Positions 51,983-61,605 of a stretch of 64,000 nt of DNA are shown here, one piece after another; positions within the stretch are counted from its first letter, which is position 1; each line of letters begins with the position of its first letter. The position numbers were made by a program, and so were the translations under genes. The notes beneath the pieces are model-generated. The model was given only the letters and a program-made list of their open reading frames with translations, had not been told where the DNA came from and searched no databases. This DNA comes from Croceivirga sp. (GTDB lineage: Bacteria > Bacteroidota > Bacteroidia > Flavobacteriales > Flavobacteriaceae): the NCBI GenBank assembly GCA_028284285.1, contig JANQSA010000001.1, positions 310,001 to 374,000 of the forward strand, read 5' to 3'.

Positions 51983-53407
51983 TCAAATGTGTTGTTTAAG
52001 GCCAAGCTCCTTCCCTTTGATTAGCATAAATTCATGGGCAGCGTCATGTTCATTGGGAATTTCTCCTTCCAGGATAGCTTCTTTAATGGCGTCTTTGATG
52101 ATGCCGATTTCTTTTGAAGGTCTTAAATTGAAGGTATGCATGATCTCTTCACCACTAATGGGAGGTTGAAAGTTACGGATCCGATCCCGCTCTTCTACAG
52201 CCACGATTTTTTCCCGTACCCGTCTAAAATTGTTAAGGTATTTTCGCTGTTTTTTGGGGTTTTTGGTGGTAATGTCTGCTTCACAAAGTGTCATCAAATC
52301 ATCTATGTCTTCCCCGGCATCAAAAATCAGGCGCCGTACTGCAGAATCGGTAACATGGTTTTCCGAAAGAATGATGGGTCGGGAACTTAACAACACCATT
52401 TTTTGCACAAACTTCATCTTTTCATTCAGTGGCATCCGAAGTCGTTTGAATAGTTTGTACACCATTTTACTACCCACAAATTCATGTCCGTGAAAAGTCC
52501 ATCCGATTTTCTTGTGGAATTTTTTGGTAGGGGCTTTACCAATGTCATGCAACAGCGCCGCCCATCGCAACCATAGGTTATCTGTAGCCCGGGCGATATT
52601 GTCCACTACTTCAAGCGTATGCCAGAAATTGTCCTTGTGGCGTTGGCCTTCAATTTCTTCAATCCCCTGGAGGGCGACCAATTCGGGAAGTATAAAATGC
52701 AACAGATCGGTTTCATGCAGTAGTCTGAACCCTACCGATGGTTTTGGAGTCATTACTATTTTGTGGATCTCGTCAACAATTCGTTCTTTGGAGATAATGG
52801 AGATACGGTCTTTGTTTGCGGAAATGGCTTGCAATGACCTCAGTTCTATCTCAAAATTGAGCTGAGTGGCAAAACGAATGGCTCTCAGCATACGTAAGGG
52901 ATCATCCGAATAGGTGATAGAAGGTTCCAGTGGGGTGCGGATGATCTTAGCGCTTACATCCTTTAAACCGTTAAAAGGGTCCAAAAGCTCCCCAAAAATG
53001 TGTGCATTTAACCCAATGGCCAGGGCATTAATGGTAAAGTCCCTTCGGTTCTGATCGTCTTCCAGCGTTCCATTTTCTACTATGGGCTTTCGACTGTCCC
53101 TTTGATAACTTTCCTTTCGGGCACCCACAAACTCTACTTCCCATCCCTGATACTTTAACATGGCTGTCCCAAAATTCTTAAAAACCTTAACCCGTGGTTG
53201 GCCTTTTAGTTTGGAAGCCACCTTCTTTGCAAGGGTAATGCCGCTTCCCACAGCAACAATATCAATGTCTTTGGGGGTTCCCCTTCCTAAAAAGAAATCG
53301 CGTACAAAACCACCAATCACATAGGCATCTACCTGTAGCTCGTCTGCGGCCTGACCGATACACTTAAAAATAGGATCTGATAAGACTTTAGTATACAGTT
53401 CTTCCAT
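51983..53407 (-). CDS. cca: CCA tRNA nucleotidyltransferase-type protein with HD domain
   Basis: 474 residues. Class II nucleotidyltransferase head: [27 protein letters not shown] with the D-x-D metal site, [28 protein letters not shown]; then an HD domain with [13 protein letters not shown] and [10 protein letters not shown]. Adds or repairs the 3' CCA of tRNA. Poly(A) polymerase activity cannot be excluded from sequence. Start codon follows 38 bases after the glycosyltransferase stop at 53445. Confidence 0.88.
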   Translation of the reverse strand: MEELYTKVLSDPIFKCIGQAADELQVDAYVIGGFVRDFFLGRGTPKDIDIVAVGSGITLAKKVASKLKGQPRVKVFKNFGTAMLKYQGWEVEFVGARKESYQRDSRKPIVENGTLEDDQNRRDFTINALAIGLNAHIFGELLDPFNGLKDVSAKIIRTPLEPSITYSDDPLRMLRAIRFATQLNFEIELRSLQAISANKDRISIISKERIVDEIHKIVMTPKPSVGFRLLHETDLLHFILPELVALQGIEEIEGQRHKDNFWHTLEVVDNIARATDNLWLRWAALLHDIGKAPTKKFHKKIGWTFHGHEFVGSKMVYKLFKRLRMPLNEKMKFVQKMVLLSSRPIILSENHVTDSAVRRLIFDAGEDIDDLMTLCEADITTKNPKKQRKYLNNFRRVREKIVAVEERDRIRNFQPPISGEEIMHTFNLRPSKEIGIIKDAIKEAILEGEIPNEHDAAHEFMLIKGKELGLKQHI

Positions 53408-53444
53408 AGGAACTGCAAAGATAAGGCTTGATAGGATTTAGATT

Positions 53445-54560
53445 TTATCGCGAGGATTGATCAAAGAAAACTGCCTCATAATTCTTCATCATCTGCGTTA
53501 GGCTAAAATGTTCGGCCATCCGTTTTCTCTGGAGTTGGGGATCAAAAACGACCTTTCCTGTAGCAATATCCAGAATGCCTTTTGCCATAGCTGCCACATC
53601 CTCCACCGGAGTCAGGATCCCGTACACACCATCGTCCAGCAATTCATCACTTCCGGGGGCCCTGGTAGCTACAATGGGTTTTCCGTGCCCCATGGCTTCA
53701 TTGAGGACATTGGCTAAACTCTCTGAACGGGAGCAGAGCAGAAAAACATCCAACCCCCTGAAAAAAGCATCCATATTACTTTGGTGCCCTAGAAAATGAA
53801 TGCGATGGGCCACCTCGGCATTTTGTTCCAGGAGTTGGTCAATATCCAAATCAAAGCCTCCCGTACCCGCATGCACAAAGTGAAAATTGTTGGGAAGTTG
53901 TCGCGCAATATCCGGTAATTGGTCAAACCCTTTTCTTAAATTGAGCCATCCCACACAACCGATAATAAAGGTATTTTTTTCTAATTGTAACTGCTCTCGG
54001 AAATCCATGACTTCTCCCTCCATTTCCGGAAGCGGGATCCCGGTATAGATCTGAAAAAGGTTTTTCTCGGTAAAATAATCGGTAGTTGAGGTCAAATGTC
54101 GCTTTAATGCCTGGCAATTCACTATCATCTTAGCTTTCAGTAGATTGAAGACCGTATGATATTTGAGCCCTTTCCGAATTTTTCTACGGTTACCCAAATA
54201 GAGCACAATATTGGGTACTCCGGAAAGGGAGGATGAAACGGTGACCAACCACCAATCCCTTTTAAGAGGAGAGAAGACCGTATGAGGTTTTACCCTGTTC
54301 AGGAAGCGGACATAGCGGATAATTACCATAAAGTTCAGATCGCCGCCTCTGGTGTTTATGCTTTTGATATGTACATTTTTAAGGCCTTCAAATCTTTCCC
54401 GAAATCGATTTTGAAGCAAAACAACATGGACTTCATGTCCTTGATTTCCAAAATATTCCGCGCGTAGCCTTACATTTTTTTCAATACCGCCCCAGGCCTT
54501 GGTGGGGCAAAAGAAGACGATGGCCTTTTTAGAGAGGGTATTGTTTTGATGTTTATCCAT
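53445..54560 (-). CDS. GT4-type glycosyltransferase
   Basis: 371 residues, GT-B fold. N-terminal KAWGGIEKNVRLRAEYFGNQGHEVHVVLL is an acceptor domain of WaaG-like transferases; the C-terminal nucleotide-sugar domain has IGCVGWLNLRKGFDQLPDIA and the E-x7-E motif region CSRSESLANVLNEAMGHGKPIVATRAPG. Likely acts on lipopolysaccharide core sugars. First-transcribed order within the glycosyltransferase cluster runs from 59560 down to 53445, so this is the last member. Confidence 0.85.
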   Translation of the reverse strand: MDKHQNNTLSKKAIVFFCPTKAWGGIEKNVRLRAEYFGNQGHEVHVVLLQNRFRERFEGLKNVHIKSINTRGGDLNFMVIIRYVRFLNRVKPHTVFSPLKRDWWLVTVSSSLSGVPNIVLYLGNRRKIRKGLKYHTVFNLLKAKMIVNCQALKRHLTSTTDYFTEKNLFQIYTGIPLPEMEGEVMDFREQLQLEKNTFIIGCVGWLNLRKGFDQLPDIARQLPNNFHFVHAGTGGFDLDIDQLLEQNAEVAHRIHFLGHQSNMDAFFRGLDVFLLCSRSESLANVLNEAMGHGKPIVATRAPGSDELLDDGVYGILTPVEDVAAMAKGILDIATGKVVFDPQLQRKRMAEHFSLTQMMKNYEAVFFDQSSR

Positions 54561-54561
54561 T

Positions 54562-55338
54562 TTATGCGGTGTTTCCTTGTGCTAACTTTTTGAGTTCTGT
54601 GTATCGCGACCATACTCCCAGCGCGTTGAGATAGCAAATGATCATTCCTTTTTTACCATCCAAAATACCCAAACGCAAAAAATAATGGTTGCAAAATTTG
54701 TAGAAAGGCCGAAAAAGGAAGTGGTACCAATACGCCCTATTTCCTTTCTCAAATTCCTCCTGTGCTTTCATTTTCCCGTATTTGATCATTTTGGATCTGT
54801 AATCCTTATAATTCTTGTAGGAATAATGAATAAGCTTGTTTTTAAGGGTTTCCGAGGGACCATCCACTATGAGGGTCTCATGCACGATTCTGTCTTCCAA
54901 AAACCTGACCCTATCTCTTTTGAACAGCCTGTAATTTTTATCGGTTTGCCAACCGCTAAACCGCAGGACTTCCTCTTTAAACATGAAGGTCCTAAGAAAA
55001 TAGTAAGCGGAAGCTGTGGCCTCCTCAGCGTTCACCACCTCCAGAATCTCTGTTTTTAGTGCTTGCGGCATGCGTTCATCAGCATCTAAAAAAAGCACCC
55101 ATTTATTGTTAGCCTGTTCCAGGGCGAATTGTTTTTGATCCGTGTAGTTTTTAAAGGTACGCTGAAGCAGGGTAACCTTTGGGATTTTCTTCACAAGGGC
55201 AACGGTATTATCCGTGCTAAAAGAATCTACAACAATGATCTCGTCCGCAAAAGAAAGGTTATCCAGTACTTCCGTAATGTTATCTTCTTCGTTGAAAACG
55301 ATCAACAAGGCTGATATTTTGTTTCTCCCATTACTCAT
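54562..55338 (-). CDS. GT2-type glycosyltransferase (WaaE/KdtX-like)
   Basis: 258 residues, GT-A fold. ALLIVFNEEDNITEVLDNLSFADEIIVVDSFSTDNTV, the D-x-D region VLFLDADERMPQAL, and RTFMFKEEVLRFSGWQTDKNYRLFKRDRVRFLEDRIVHETL are those of the LPS beta-1,4-glucosyltransferase (WaaE) group. Paralogue of the gene at 58748 over its full length. It overlaps the GT4 gene at 55331 by 8 bases. Confidence 0.87.
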   Translation of the reverse strand: MSNGRNKISALLIVFNEEDNITEVLDNLSFADEIIVVDSFSTDNTVALVKKIPKVTLLQRTFKNYTDQKQFALEQANNKWVLFLDADERMPQALKTEILEVVNAEEATASAYYFLRTFMFKEEVLRFSGWQTDKNYRLFKRDRVRFLEDRIVHETLIVDGPSETLKNKLIHYSYKNYKDYRSKMIKYGKMKAQEEFEKGNRAYWYHFLFRPFYKFCNHYFLRLGILDGKKGMIICYLNALGVWSRYTELKKLAQGNTA

Positions 55339-56416
55339 GTAATAAGTAGGCTTCTATTTTCAACAATTGTTTTTCTTTATCAAAATGCTCTTTGACATGG
55401 GCTAATCCGGATTCTCCCATTTTTTTAGCTTTTTTTGGATTGTGGTACAGCTCTTCCACCGCCTTGGCAAACGCCTCGATGTCATTTGGGGGCACCAGAA
55501 ATCCTGTTTTCTTATGCACCACCACTTCCGGATTGCTACTCACGTTAAAAGCAACAACAGGTTTTTGGCAGAATGCTGCCTCCGCCAGTACATAGCCAAA
55601 ACCTTCCCATAAAGAGGGCAGGACAAAAACATCCGCTTTTTGGATAAAATCAATAGGATCTTCTATAAAGCCGCACAATCGCACCACTTCTTCCAGTCCG
55701 GCCGCAGCTATGGACTGTTCCAGAGCCGGTCGTAAACGTCCTTCACCCCCTATTAGGATTTCAATGTGCAATCCCCGCTTTCTTAGGGCAATGGCCAATG
55801 GTATTAGGAAGTGTTGATTCTTTTGTTCCTCCAATCGTCCCAAATTCAATATCACGAAGGGATCTGAATGGCTTTGTGCCCTATTGGACTTACTTTTGGT
55901 CTTCTCGGTAAGTGGTACTCCGTTGTAAATGACCTCGATTTTTGCTTCCGGAAACAGATTGGGATTTTTCTTTAAAATAGTCTGCTTGGTCGCTTCTGAA
56001 TTGGCCAGCACCGCTGTGAGGATCTTCCCGAAATAAAAACGATTCAATAGGGAATTTTTAATGGGAATGGCACTGCCTCTTCTGTAAATAATGTTTTTTA
56101 CGCCTATGGCTTTGGCACATGGCCCCGCAATCTTGAGATCCCGGGAAAGATTCATCACTATGGTCTTAATCGGATATTTACCCAACTGCCTTTTAAGTCG
56201 TTTATACGTAAAGGGGTTGAGAAAACTAAGATTGGAGAGTTCCACAGGTTCCGAGGGAATTTTAGCCTGGGTCAACTTTTGCAATAACACACTTTTCTTA
56301 TGGGCAAATACCACCAAGGGATGCCCTTTTGCATGGAGGTGGGCGCTCACTTCAAAATGCCATTTTTCACCACCGCCCCAGGCAATGGCGGTATTAAAGA
56401 AACAGATGTGTTCCAT
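55331..56416 (-). CDS. GT4-type glycosyltransferase
   Basis: 361 residues, GT-B fold. FFNTAIAWGGGEKWHFEVSAHLHAKGH opens the acceptor domain; ILNLGRLEEQKNQHFLIPLAIAL and FVLPSLWEGFGYVLAEAAFCQKPVVAFNVSSNPEVV carry the donor-binding E-x7-E. Probably part of core or O-polysaccharide assembly. Start shares one base with the stop of the gene at 56416. Confidence 0.87.
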   Translation of the reverse strand: MEHICFFNTAIAWGGGEKWHFEVSAHLHAKGHPLVVFAHKKSVLLQKLTQAKIPSEPVELSNLSFLNPFTYKRLKRQLGKYPIKTIVMNLSRDLKIAGPCAKAIGVKNIIYRRGSAIPIKNSLLNRFYFGKILTAVLANSEATKQTILKKNPNLFPEAKIEVIYNGVPLTEKTKSKSNRAQSHSDPFVILNLGRLEEQKNQHFLIPLAIALRKRGLHIEILIGGEGRLRPALEQSIAAAGLEEVVRLCGFIEDPIDFIQKADVFVLPSLWEGFGYVLAEAAFCQKPVVAFNVSSNPEVVVHKKTGFLVPPNDIEAFAKAVEELYHNPKKAKKMGESGLAHVKEHFDKEKQLLKIEAYLLHE

Positions 56417-57528
56417 TAGACAATAGATTTATAGAGCGACAAGAGGTTTTTGGCAACATTTCTGTCTGAAAAACGCTGGACATAAGCATATCCTTTCTCC
56501 GCAATGGTCGATCTTTCCTTGGGATGGGTGAACAGCCAATTTAGTTTTTCCCGTATTTCCTCAGGACTATTGGGATTGATGTAGAGTGAATCCGGTCCTG
56601 CCGCCTCAGGAAAACAACCATCGCGGGTTACCACAACCGGAGTTTTACTGTAAAGTGCTTCTATGATAGGAATTCCAAAACCTTCACAAATGGAAGGATA
56701 ACAAAAAACAGTAGCCATTTGATAAATCATTGCCAATTCCTTTACGTCAACGTTCTTAATAAAAGTTACCTGGCGCTCCATTCTTTTATCAGTAATGTAG
56801 TCATGTAGTTGTTTCGCATACCCTTTTTCCTTGCCTACAAAGACAGCGTGGTATGGGGTCCCTTCAATAGCTTTGATGACAGCTAAGGCATTCTTTCGTT
56901 CCTGTAAGGTGCCCACATTCAGCACATATTCTTCCGGAAGTGCGAATTTTTTCCGGATCACTTCTTTCTCTCCGGGAGGATATTGCTTTTTATAAGCACT
57001 GTTGCACCCCTGGTAGATCACTGTGATTTTCTTTGGATCTACCTCTAAAAATTTTACAATATCTCTTTTTGTTTGTTCGCTTATGGCAATCACATGGTCG
57101 GCTATGTTTACGGCATATTGAAACTTAAGCTTATAGATAACCCGGTCCCAAATATTATAAAATCGGGGATGGCTTAGGAAAATGAGATCATGAATGGTTA
57201 CCATTTTAGGTATGGCATTGTCTCTAAACTGTATAGGAATTTCCCCGGAAAGTCCATGAAAACCATCCAGCCCTACCTTTTCTATTTGCTTCCATTGGCC
57301 TGTAAGTCGCCATACCGCAGGAAAGGTCTTCCAGAACCATCCATTGGGGTATACAATGGTAACCTTATCCCGAGGTACTAGTTCTTCCATTGTAGATTTT
57401 TTGGTATTGAACAGGAAGAATTCTTCTATGATGGCATATTCATTAAGAATACGAACAATATCCCTTCCGTAATTACCTAAGCCGGTACTGTTGTGAAAAA
57501 TTCGTTTGGCATCGTAGCCTATTCTCAT
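56416..57528 (-). CDS. GT4-type glycosyltransferase
   Basis: 370 residues. MRIGYDAKRIFHNSTGLGNYGRDIVRIL is the N-terminus of mannosyltransferase-like GT4 enzymes; VTIHDLIFLSHPRFYNIWDRVIYKLKF; donor domain YVLNVGTLQERKNALAVIKAIEG and FCYPSICEGFGIPIIEALYSKTPVVVTRDGCFPEAAG. Translationally coupled to the next gene (TAATG overlap). Confidence 0.88.
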   Translation of the reverse strand: MRIGYDAKRIFHNSTGLGNYGRDIVRILNEYAIIEEFFLFNTKKSTMEELVPRDKVTIVYPNGWFWKTFPAVWRLTGQWKQIEKVGLDGFHGLSGEIPIQFRDNAIPKMVTIHDLIFLSHPRFYNIWDRVIYKLKFQYAVNIADHVIAISEQTKRDIVKFLEVDPKKITVIYQGCNSAYKKQYPPGEKEVIRKKFALPEEYVLNVGTLQERKNALAVIKAIEGTPYHAVFVGKEKGYAKQLHDYITDKRMERQVTFIKNVDVKELAMIYQMATVFCYPSICEGFGIPIIEALYSKTPVVVTRDGCFPEAAGPDSLYINPNSPEEIREKLNWLFTHPKERSTIAEKGYAYVQRFSDRNVAKNLLSLYKSIV

Positions 57529-57593
57529 GGCTTTTGAAAAATCTCAATGCGTAAAACTACCATTTCTTTTGTAATTACTAACAGCATATGATA

Positions 57594-58652
57594 TCAGCTC
57601 TGGACAGGTACTACATTTAAAAAGTTGAGGTAACGATCCCTTTGAAAATCGAAATCCCACTTTGGATCAGTATACAATGCTTTAGGAACCGTCCTGGTGG
57701 AGCTTAAGGTTTGTACCACCTCTGATAATGAGTTGGAATTGTAAAAAACGGCGTTTTTCGCAATATCTGCAATGGGTTTAAAGAAATTGTGACACAGCAT
57801 TGGTTTTTTGTATGCAAAAGCTAAATTAAAGCTTCCCGATATTTTGTATTTCAAATACGCATCGTGGAGTACCAAAAGGGGGAGTATGAAATCTGCATTT
57901 TTAATGTAGGCATGAAACACGTGGTTGGGAATAAAGCTTTCAAACGTGATAAAGTAGTGCTGGAGATTATTCTTTGAAATGCTTTCAAGTAAGGTTTTAC
58001 CATCCTCAAACGCAATATTCAGCCTTCCCAGCAGTACAAATTTTAGATTTTTTGGAGGGGGTTTTTCTTTTAAGGCATGGATAAGTCGGCTATAGTCCCT
58101 TCTTTTGAAATCAATACTTCCTGGAATAACAAGCCAAACCTCATTCCCGGGCTTATGCAGGGGATCCGAAAATGTAGGAAAGTAAATGGGATAAAAGCTT
58201 TGCAAGCGAATTGTTTTATTTCTCGGGATTACCTGAAGGAGGTGGTCATTTAGAACATAATATTTCTTGATTTTAGTGGAGATTAGTCGTTGGGTAAAAC
58301 TGGATTCCAACTTTTTGGCGTTATGCACTACACCAAAGCATTCGACAGAGAAAAACTGTAATAGCAAAACCGTATTCCGCAATAGTTTGCTTGAACTGGC
58401 CGTATTGAAAATCACTTTGTCATATTGGGCCAAGGTCTGGGCAAAAGAGAAGGCGTAGGCTATTTTTTTTAGCAAGCCCAACCGTGCCGGGATGTAAAAA
58501 ATGCTTTTGCTGTAGTTGTGGTAAGGTGTGACCTGAGCTTTGTGCTTAGGATGCAGATAAAGGTCTACCGTAGCGCTTCCCGCAAGAAATTGCACCTGGC
58601 TATATAAACACTCTTCATGGCTTTGGCTTAGCTCAACTAAAGCTATTTTCAT
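57594..58652 (-). CDS. Divergent GT-B glycosyltransferase-like protein
   Basis: 352 residues. N-terminal MKIALVELSQSHEECLYSQVQFL and a C-terminal half with WLVIPGSIDFKRRDYSRLIHALKEK, KFVLLGRLN, ADFILPLLVLHDAYLKYKISGSFNLAFAYKKPMLCHNFF. The layout is GT-B, but the E-x7-E donor motif of GT4 enzymes is not evident. Assigned mainly by fold pattern and its place inside the cluster. Gap of 65 bases to the preceding gene and 95 to the next. Confidence 0.65.
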   Translation of the reverse strand: MKIALVELSQSHEECLYSQVQFLAGSATVDLYLHPKHKAQVTPYHNYSKSIFYIPARLGLLKKIAYAFSFAQTLAQYDKVIFNTASSSKLLRNTVLLLQFFSVECFGVVHNAKKLESSFTQRLISTKIKKYYVLNDHLLQVIPRNKTIRLQSFYPIYFPTFSDPLHKPGNEVWLVIPGSIDFKRRDYSRLIHALKEKPPPKNLKFVLLGRLNIAFEDGKTLLESISKNNLQHYFITFESFIPNHVFHAYIKNADFILPLLVLHDAYLKYKISGSFNLAFAYKKPMLCHNFFKPIADIAKNAVFYNSNSLSEVVQTLSSTRTVPKALYTDPKWDFDFQRDRYLNFLNVVPVQS

Positions 58653-58747
58653 GGTTACCGGAACTTCGTTAGGAAGTAGTTTCCTGTATTAGAAGGGATG
58701 AAAATAAACTATTTCCCGTTGGAGTTCTTCACACAACGGTTTTTCTA

Positions 58748-59560
58748 TCAGGCCAATTCGTGTTTGCGCGCCATTTTAGAGAATACCGGGGAACGCTGCA
58801 CCGTTTCCAATCTACGAAGCTCGTGGTAACGGGTATATACACTAAGCGCATTGAGATAGCAGACATTTATCCCCTTTTTCAGGTCTAAAAAGCCTAAACG
58901 TACCACGTAATTGTACACAAACTTCCATACCGGTTTAAGAATAAGTTTGGCATAGCTAAAACGCTTTCCTTTACGCAATTCTTCTTTAGCACGAAGCTTT
59001 CCGTAATGTACCATCTTGCCCTTGTAATCCGAATAATCCTTATAGCAGAAATGGATCAATTTCTCTTCAAATTTGCCGGATACTCCATTCACGGTAAGGG
59101 TTTCATGCACCATTTTGTCCTGGGAAAAGGCAGCTTTACTCTTCCGGAACAACCGATGATTTTTATCGGTTTGCCATCCGCTAAAATGCAAAGGGGTATT
59201 CCGAAACATAAACTTTCTGTAGAACCAATAGGCAGCGCAGGCATCCTTTCGCTGAATAGTTTGCTGAATTTCGGCGGCTAATGCAGGGGAGACTATCTCA
59301 TCGGCATCAATAAACAACACCCAATCATGAGAAGCTTGTTCCAATGCAAAACTTTTTTGATCCGTGAAGTTGACAAAAGTTCGTTGCATCACGTTTACCC
59401 TGGGATTTTCGCTAAGGTATTCATAAGTACCATCGGTACTATGTGAGTCAACTACAATAATCTCATCTGCAAATGAAACAGCCTCTATACATTTTTCAAT
59501 GTAACCCATTTCATTGTAGGTGATAATCAATGCTGACAATTTTTGCTTTGGGGTGCTCAA
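58748..59560 (-). CDS. GT2-type glycosyltransferase (WaaE/KdtX-like), paralogue
   Basis: 270 residues. ALIITYNEMGYIEKCIEAVSFADEIIVVDSHSTDGTY, VLFIDADEIVSPAL and RKFMFRNTPLHFSGWQTDKNHRLFRKSKAAFSQDKMVHETL align with its paralogue at 54562 with only small gaps. A basic C-terminal tail follows YHELRRLE. Promoter-proximal member of the cluster. Confidence 0.87.
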   Translation of the reverse strand: MSTPKQKLSALIITYNEMGYIEKCIEAVSFADEIIVVDSHSTDGTYEYLSENPRVNVMQRTFVNFTDQKSFALEQASHDWVLFIDADEIVSPALAAEIQQTIQRKDACAAYWFYRKFMFRNTPLHFSGWQTDKNHRLFRKSKAAFSQDKMVHETLTVNGVSGKFEEKLIHFCYKDYSDYKGKMVHYGKLRAKEELRKGKRFSYAKLILKPVWKFVYNYVVRLGFLDLKKGINVCYLNALSVYTRYHELRRLETVQRSPVFSKMARKHELA

Positions 59561-59643
59561 ATCAGCTTTTTTTAAGTTTCGTTTGTAAAGTTATAACATC
59601 AAAACGGTTATTAAATTGTTTTGACGGGTATTTTTCTTACAGC

Positions 59644-60459
59644 CTACACCGCAACATCGTACGTTCTTAGAGCATCATTCAGCGAGGTTTTTTTGTTGGT
59701 ACTTTCCTTACGCTGCCCAATGATCAATGCACAGGATACCTGAAAATCTCCCGCTTTAAAAGTCTTGGTGTAGCTCCCTGGTATAACAACTGAACGGGCC
59801 GGAACCCTACCTTTTATTTCAATAGCCTGCTCACCGGTGACATCAATTATTTTGGTAGAAGCGGTAAGGACTACGTTGGCCCCCAGCACGGCCTCCTGTT
59901 CTACGTGTACCCCTTCTACTACAATGGACCGGGAACCAATAAAGGCATTATCTTCAATGATTACCGGAGCGGCCTGAAGAGGTTCCAGTACACCACCAAT
60001 GCCCACACCACCGCTGAGGTGCACATTCTTCCCAATCTGGGCACAACTACCTACTGTAGCCCAGGTATCTACCATGGTACCTTCGTCTACATAGGCCCCG
60101 ATGTTCACATAACTGGGCATCAGAATAGTTCCCGGGGAAATGTATGCACCGTGCCGGGCAACAGCATGTGGTACCACACGAATCCCTCTTTCCTGATATC
60201 CTCTTTTCAGCGGTATCTTATCGTGATATTCAAAAATACCGGCTTCCAGAACTTCCATTTTCTGGATGGGGAAATACAACACCACTGCTTTTTTCACCCA
60301 TTCGTTAATTTTCCATCCTTCTTTTTCCGGGGAAGCACAGCGCAATTTTCCCTGGTCAATCAGGTCAATTACTTCACGGATAGCCATTTGGGTAGCTGTG
60401 TCTTTAAGCATTTCCCGGTTATCCCAGGCCTTTTCTATTACATTTCGTAGTTCGGTCAT
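59644..60459 (-). CDS. dapD: Tetrahydrodipicolinate N-succinyltransferase
   Basis: Succinylates tetrahydrodipicolinate in the lysine/diaminopimelate pathway. 271 residues from ATG at 60459 (MTELRNVIEKAWDNREML); the longer open frame to 60651 has no family support and would cross the promoter. Left-handed beta-helix hexapeptides: SPGTILMPSYVNIGAYVDEGTMVDTWATVGSCAQIGKNVHLSGGVGIGGVLEP, then ALIIGQRKESTNKKTSLND. A -7 element TATATTTG is at 60481-60474. Confidence 0.95.
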   Translation of the reverse strand: MTELRNVIEKAWDNREMLKDTATQMAIREVIDLIDQGKLRCASPEKEGWKINEWVKKAVVLYFPIQKMEVLEAGIFEYHDKIPLKRGYQERGIRVVPHAVARHGAYISPGTILMPSYVNIGAYVDEGTMVDTWATVGSCAQIGKNVHLSGGVGIGGVLEPLQAAPVIIEDNAFIGSRSIVVEGVHVEQEAVLGANVVLTASTKIIDVTGEQAIEIKGRVPARSVVIPGSYTKTFKAGDFQVSCALIIGQRKESTNKKTSLNDALRTYDVAV

Positions 60460-60473
60460 TGCTAAAATTTTGG

Positions 60474-60481
60474 CAAATATA
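60474..60481 (-). promoter_or_regulatory. -7 element of dapD
   Basis: Minus strand TATATTTG, 14 bases before the ATG at 60459; a very short leader follows. Confidence 0.65.
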
Positions 60482-60536
60482 GCCCTGCGGGGAACAATGT
60501 CTTCGTCAATTTTAAAAGGGATACTATTTTTAGAAG

Positions 60537-60544
60537 TATTTTTG
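60537..60544 (+). promoter_or_regulatory. -7 element of ruvX
   Basis: TATTTTTG, 15 bases before the TTG at 60560. Its position excludes upstream starts for ruvX. Confidence 0.6.
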
Positions 60545-60559
60545 GCAAAATTTTTATGC

Positions 60560-60970
60560 TTGGCACGAATTCTGGCACTGGATTTTGGAAAACTGCGTAC
60601 GGGAATAGCCGTAACAGATGAGCTACAGCTTATTGCTTCCGGTTTAACCACAGTGGATACGACAAGCTTGCCGGATTTTTTAAAACACTACCTTGCCAAA
60701 GAACAAGTAGAGCGCATAGTAGTTGGAGAACCCAAACAAATGGACGGTACTGCCTCTGAAGCCGAACAATGGATAGCACCCTTTATTCGAAAATTGCAAT
60801 TGCTCTTTCCTGCCATCCCCATTGAACGTCAGGATGAGCGCTTTACTTCCAAAATAGCCGTTAGGACCATGTTGGATAGCGGGTTGAAAAAGAAGCAAAG
60901 ACAAAATAAGGCGTTAGTGGATGAAATTAGTGCTACATTAATCCTCCAGGCTTACCTGGATAGAAAATGA
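60560..60970 (+). CDS. ruvX: Putative Holliday junction resolvase RuvX (YqgF)
   Basis: 136 residues from TTG (MARILALDFGKLRTGIAVTD), RNase H fold. IVVGEPKQMDGTASE, ERQDERFTSKIA and VDEISATLILQAYL complete the YqgF signature with the acidic residues D, E and D. Known to process 16S rRNA ends in some bacteria, Holliday cleavage in others. An ATG at 60556 is out of frame, and in-frame upstream starts lie before the promoter, so TTG is chosen. Begins a run with def and the DUF5606 gene. Confidence 0.9.
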   Translation: MARILALDFGKLRTGIAVTDELQLIASGLTTVDTTSLPDFLKHYLAKEQVERIVVGEPKQMDGTASEAEQWIAPFIRKLQLLFPAIPIERQDERFTSKIAVRTMLDSGLKKKQRQNKALVDEISATLILQAYLDRK

Positions 60971-60974
60971 ACCT

Positions 60975-61565
60975 ATGATATTACCAATAGTTGCTTACGG
61001 GGATCCCGTATTACGAAAGAAAGCTGTTGAAATCTCCAAAGACTACCCGGAACTTAAAACCCTTATAGACAATATGTGGGAGACCATGTACAATGCATCC
61101 GGTGTAGGTTTGGCGGCGCCACAGATAGGGTTAGCTATCCGACTTTTTGTAGTAGATACCACTCCCTTTTCGGATGACGATGAGTTGACAGAAGAAGAAC
61201 AACAGCAGTTAAAAGGGTTTAAAAAGGTGTTTATCAATGCAAAAATTGAGGAAGAACAGGGGGAGGAATGGACGTTTAATGAAGGTTGTTTGAGTATTCC
61301 TGATATTCGGGAAGATGTGGACCGTAAACCCAGGATCACTATTACCTATAGCGATGAAGGGTTTAATCAACATACGGAAACGTATGATGGGTTGTTAGCA
61401 AGGGTGATCCAACATGAATATGACCATATTGAAGGCATATTGTTTACGGATAAGCTCTCCTCCCTGAAAAAAAGGTTATTGAAAGGCCGGTTGGATAAGA
61501 TTACCAAAGGTAAGATACAGGTAGACTATAAAATGCGATTTCCCCAACTGAAACGAGGTCGATAA
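60975..61565 (+). CDS. def: Peptide deformylase
   Basis: Removes the N-formyl group from nascent proteins. 196 residues. Metal motifs: GVGLAAPQIG, EGCLSIP (zinc/iron ligand Cys) and QHEYDHIEG (two His ligands and catalytic Glu). An insertion DDDELTEEEQQQLKGF between the first two motifs is acidic and typical of flavobacterial enzymes. Four bases after ruvX. Confidence 0.95.
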   Translation: MILPIVAYGDPVLRKKAVEISKDYPELKTLIDNMWETMYNASGVGLAAPQIGLAIRLFVVDTTPFSDDDELTEEEQQQLKGFKKVFINAKIEEEQGEEWTFNEGCLSIPDIREDVDRKPRITITYSDEGFNQHTETYDGLLARVIQHEYDHIEGILFTDKLSSLKKRLLKGRLDKITKGKIQVDYKMRFPQLKRGR

Positions 61566-61605
61566 AGCGTAAAAAAGGCTATTTTTGAACGCAAAAATTG
61601 TAGCT

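Noticed and set aside
60266-60559. 98-codon N-terminal extension of RuvX
   Set aside because: It is antisense to dapD and lies before the ruvX promoter; the family begins at the TTG at 60560.
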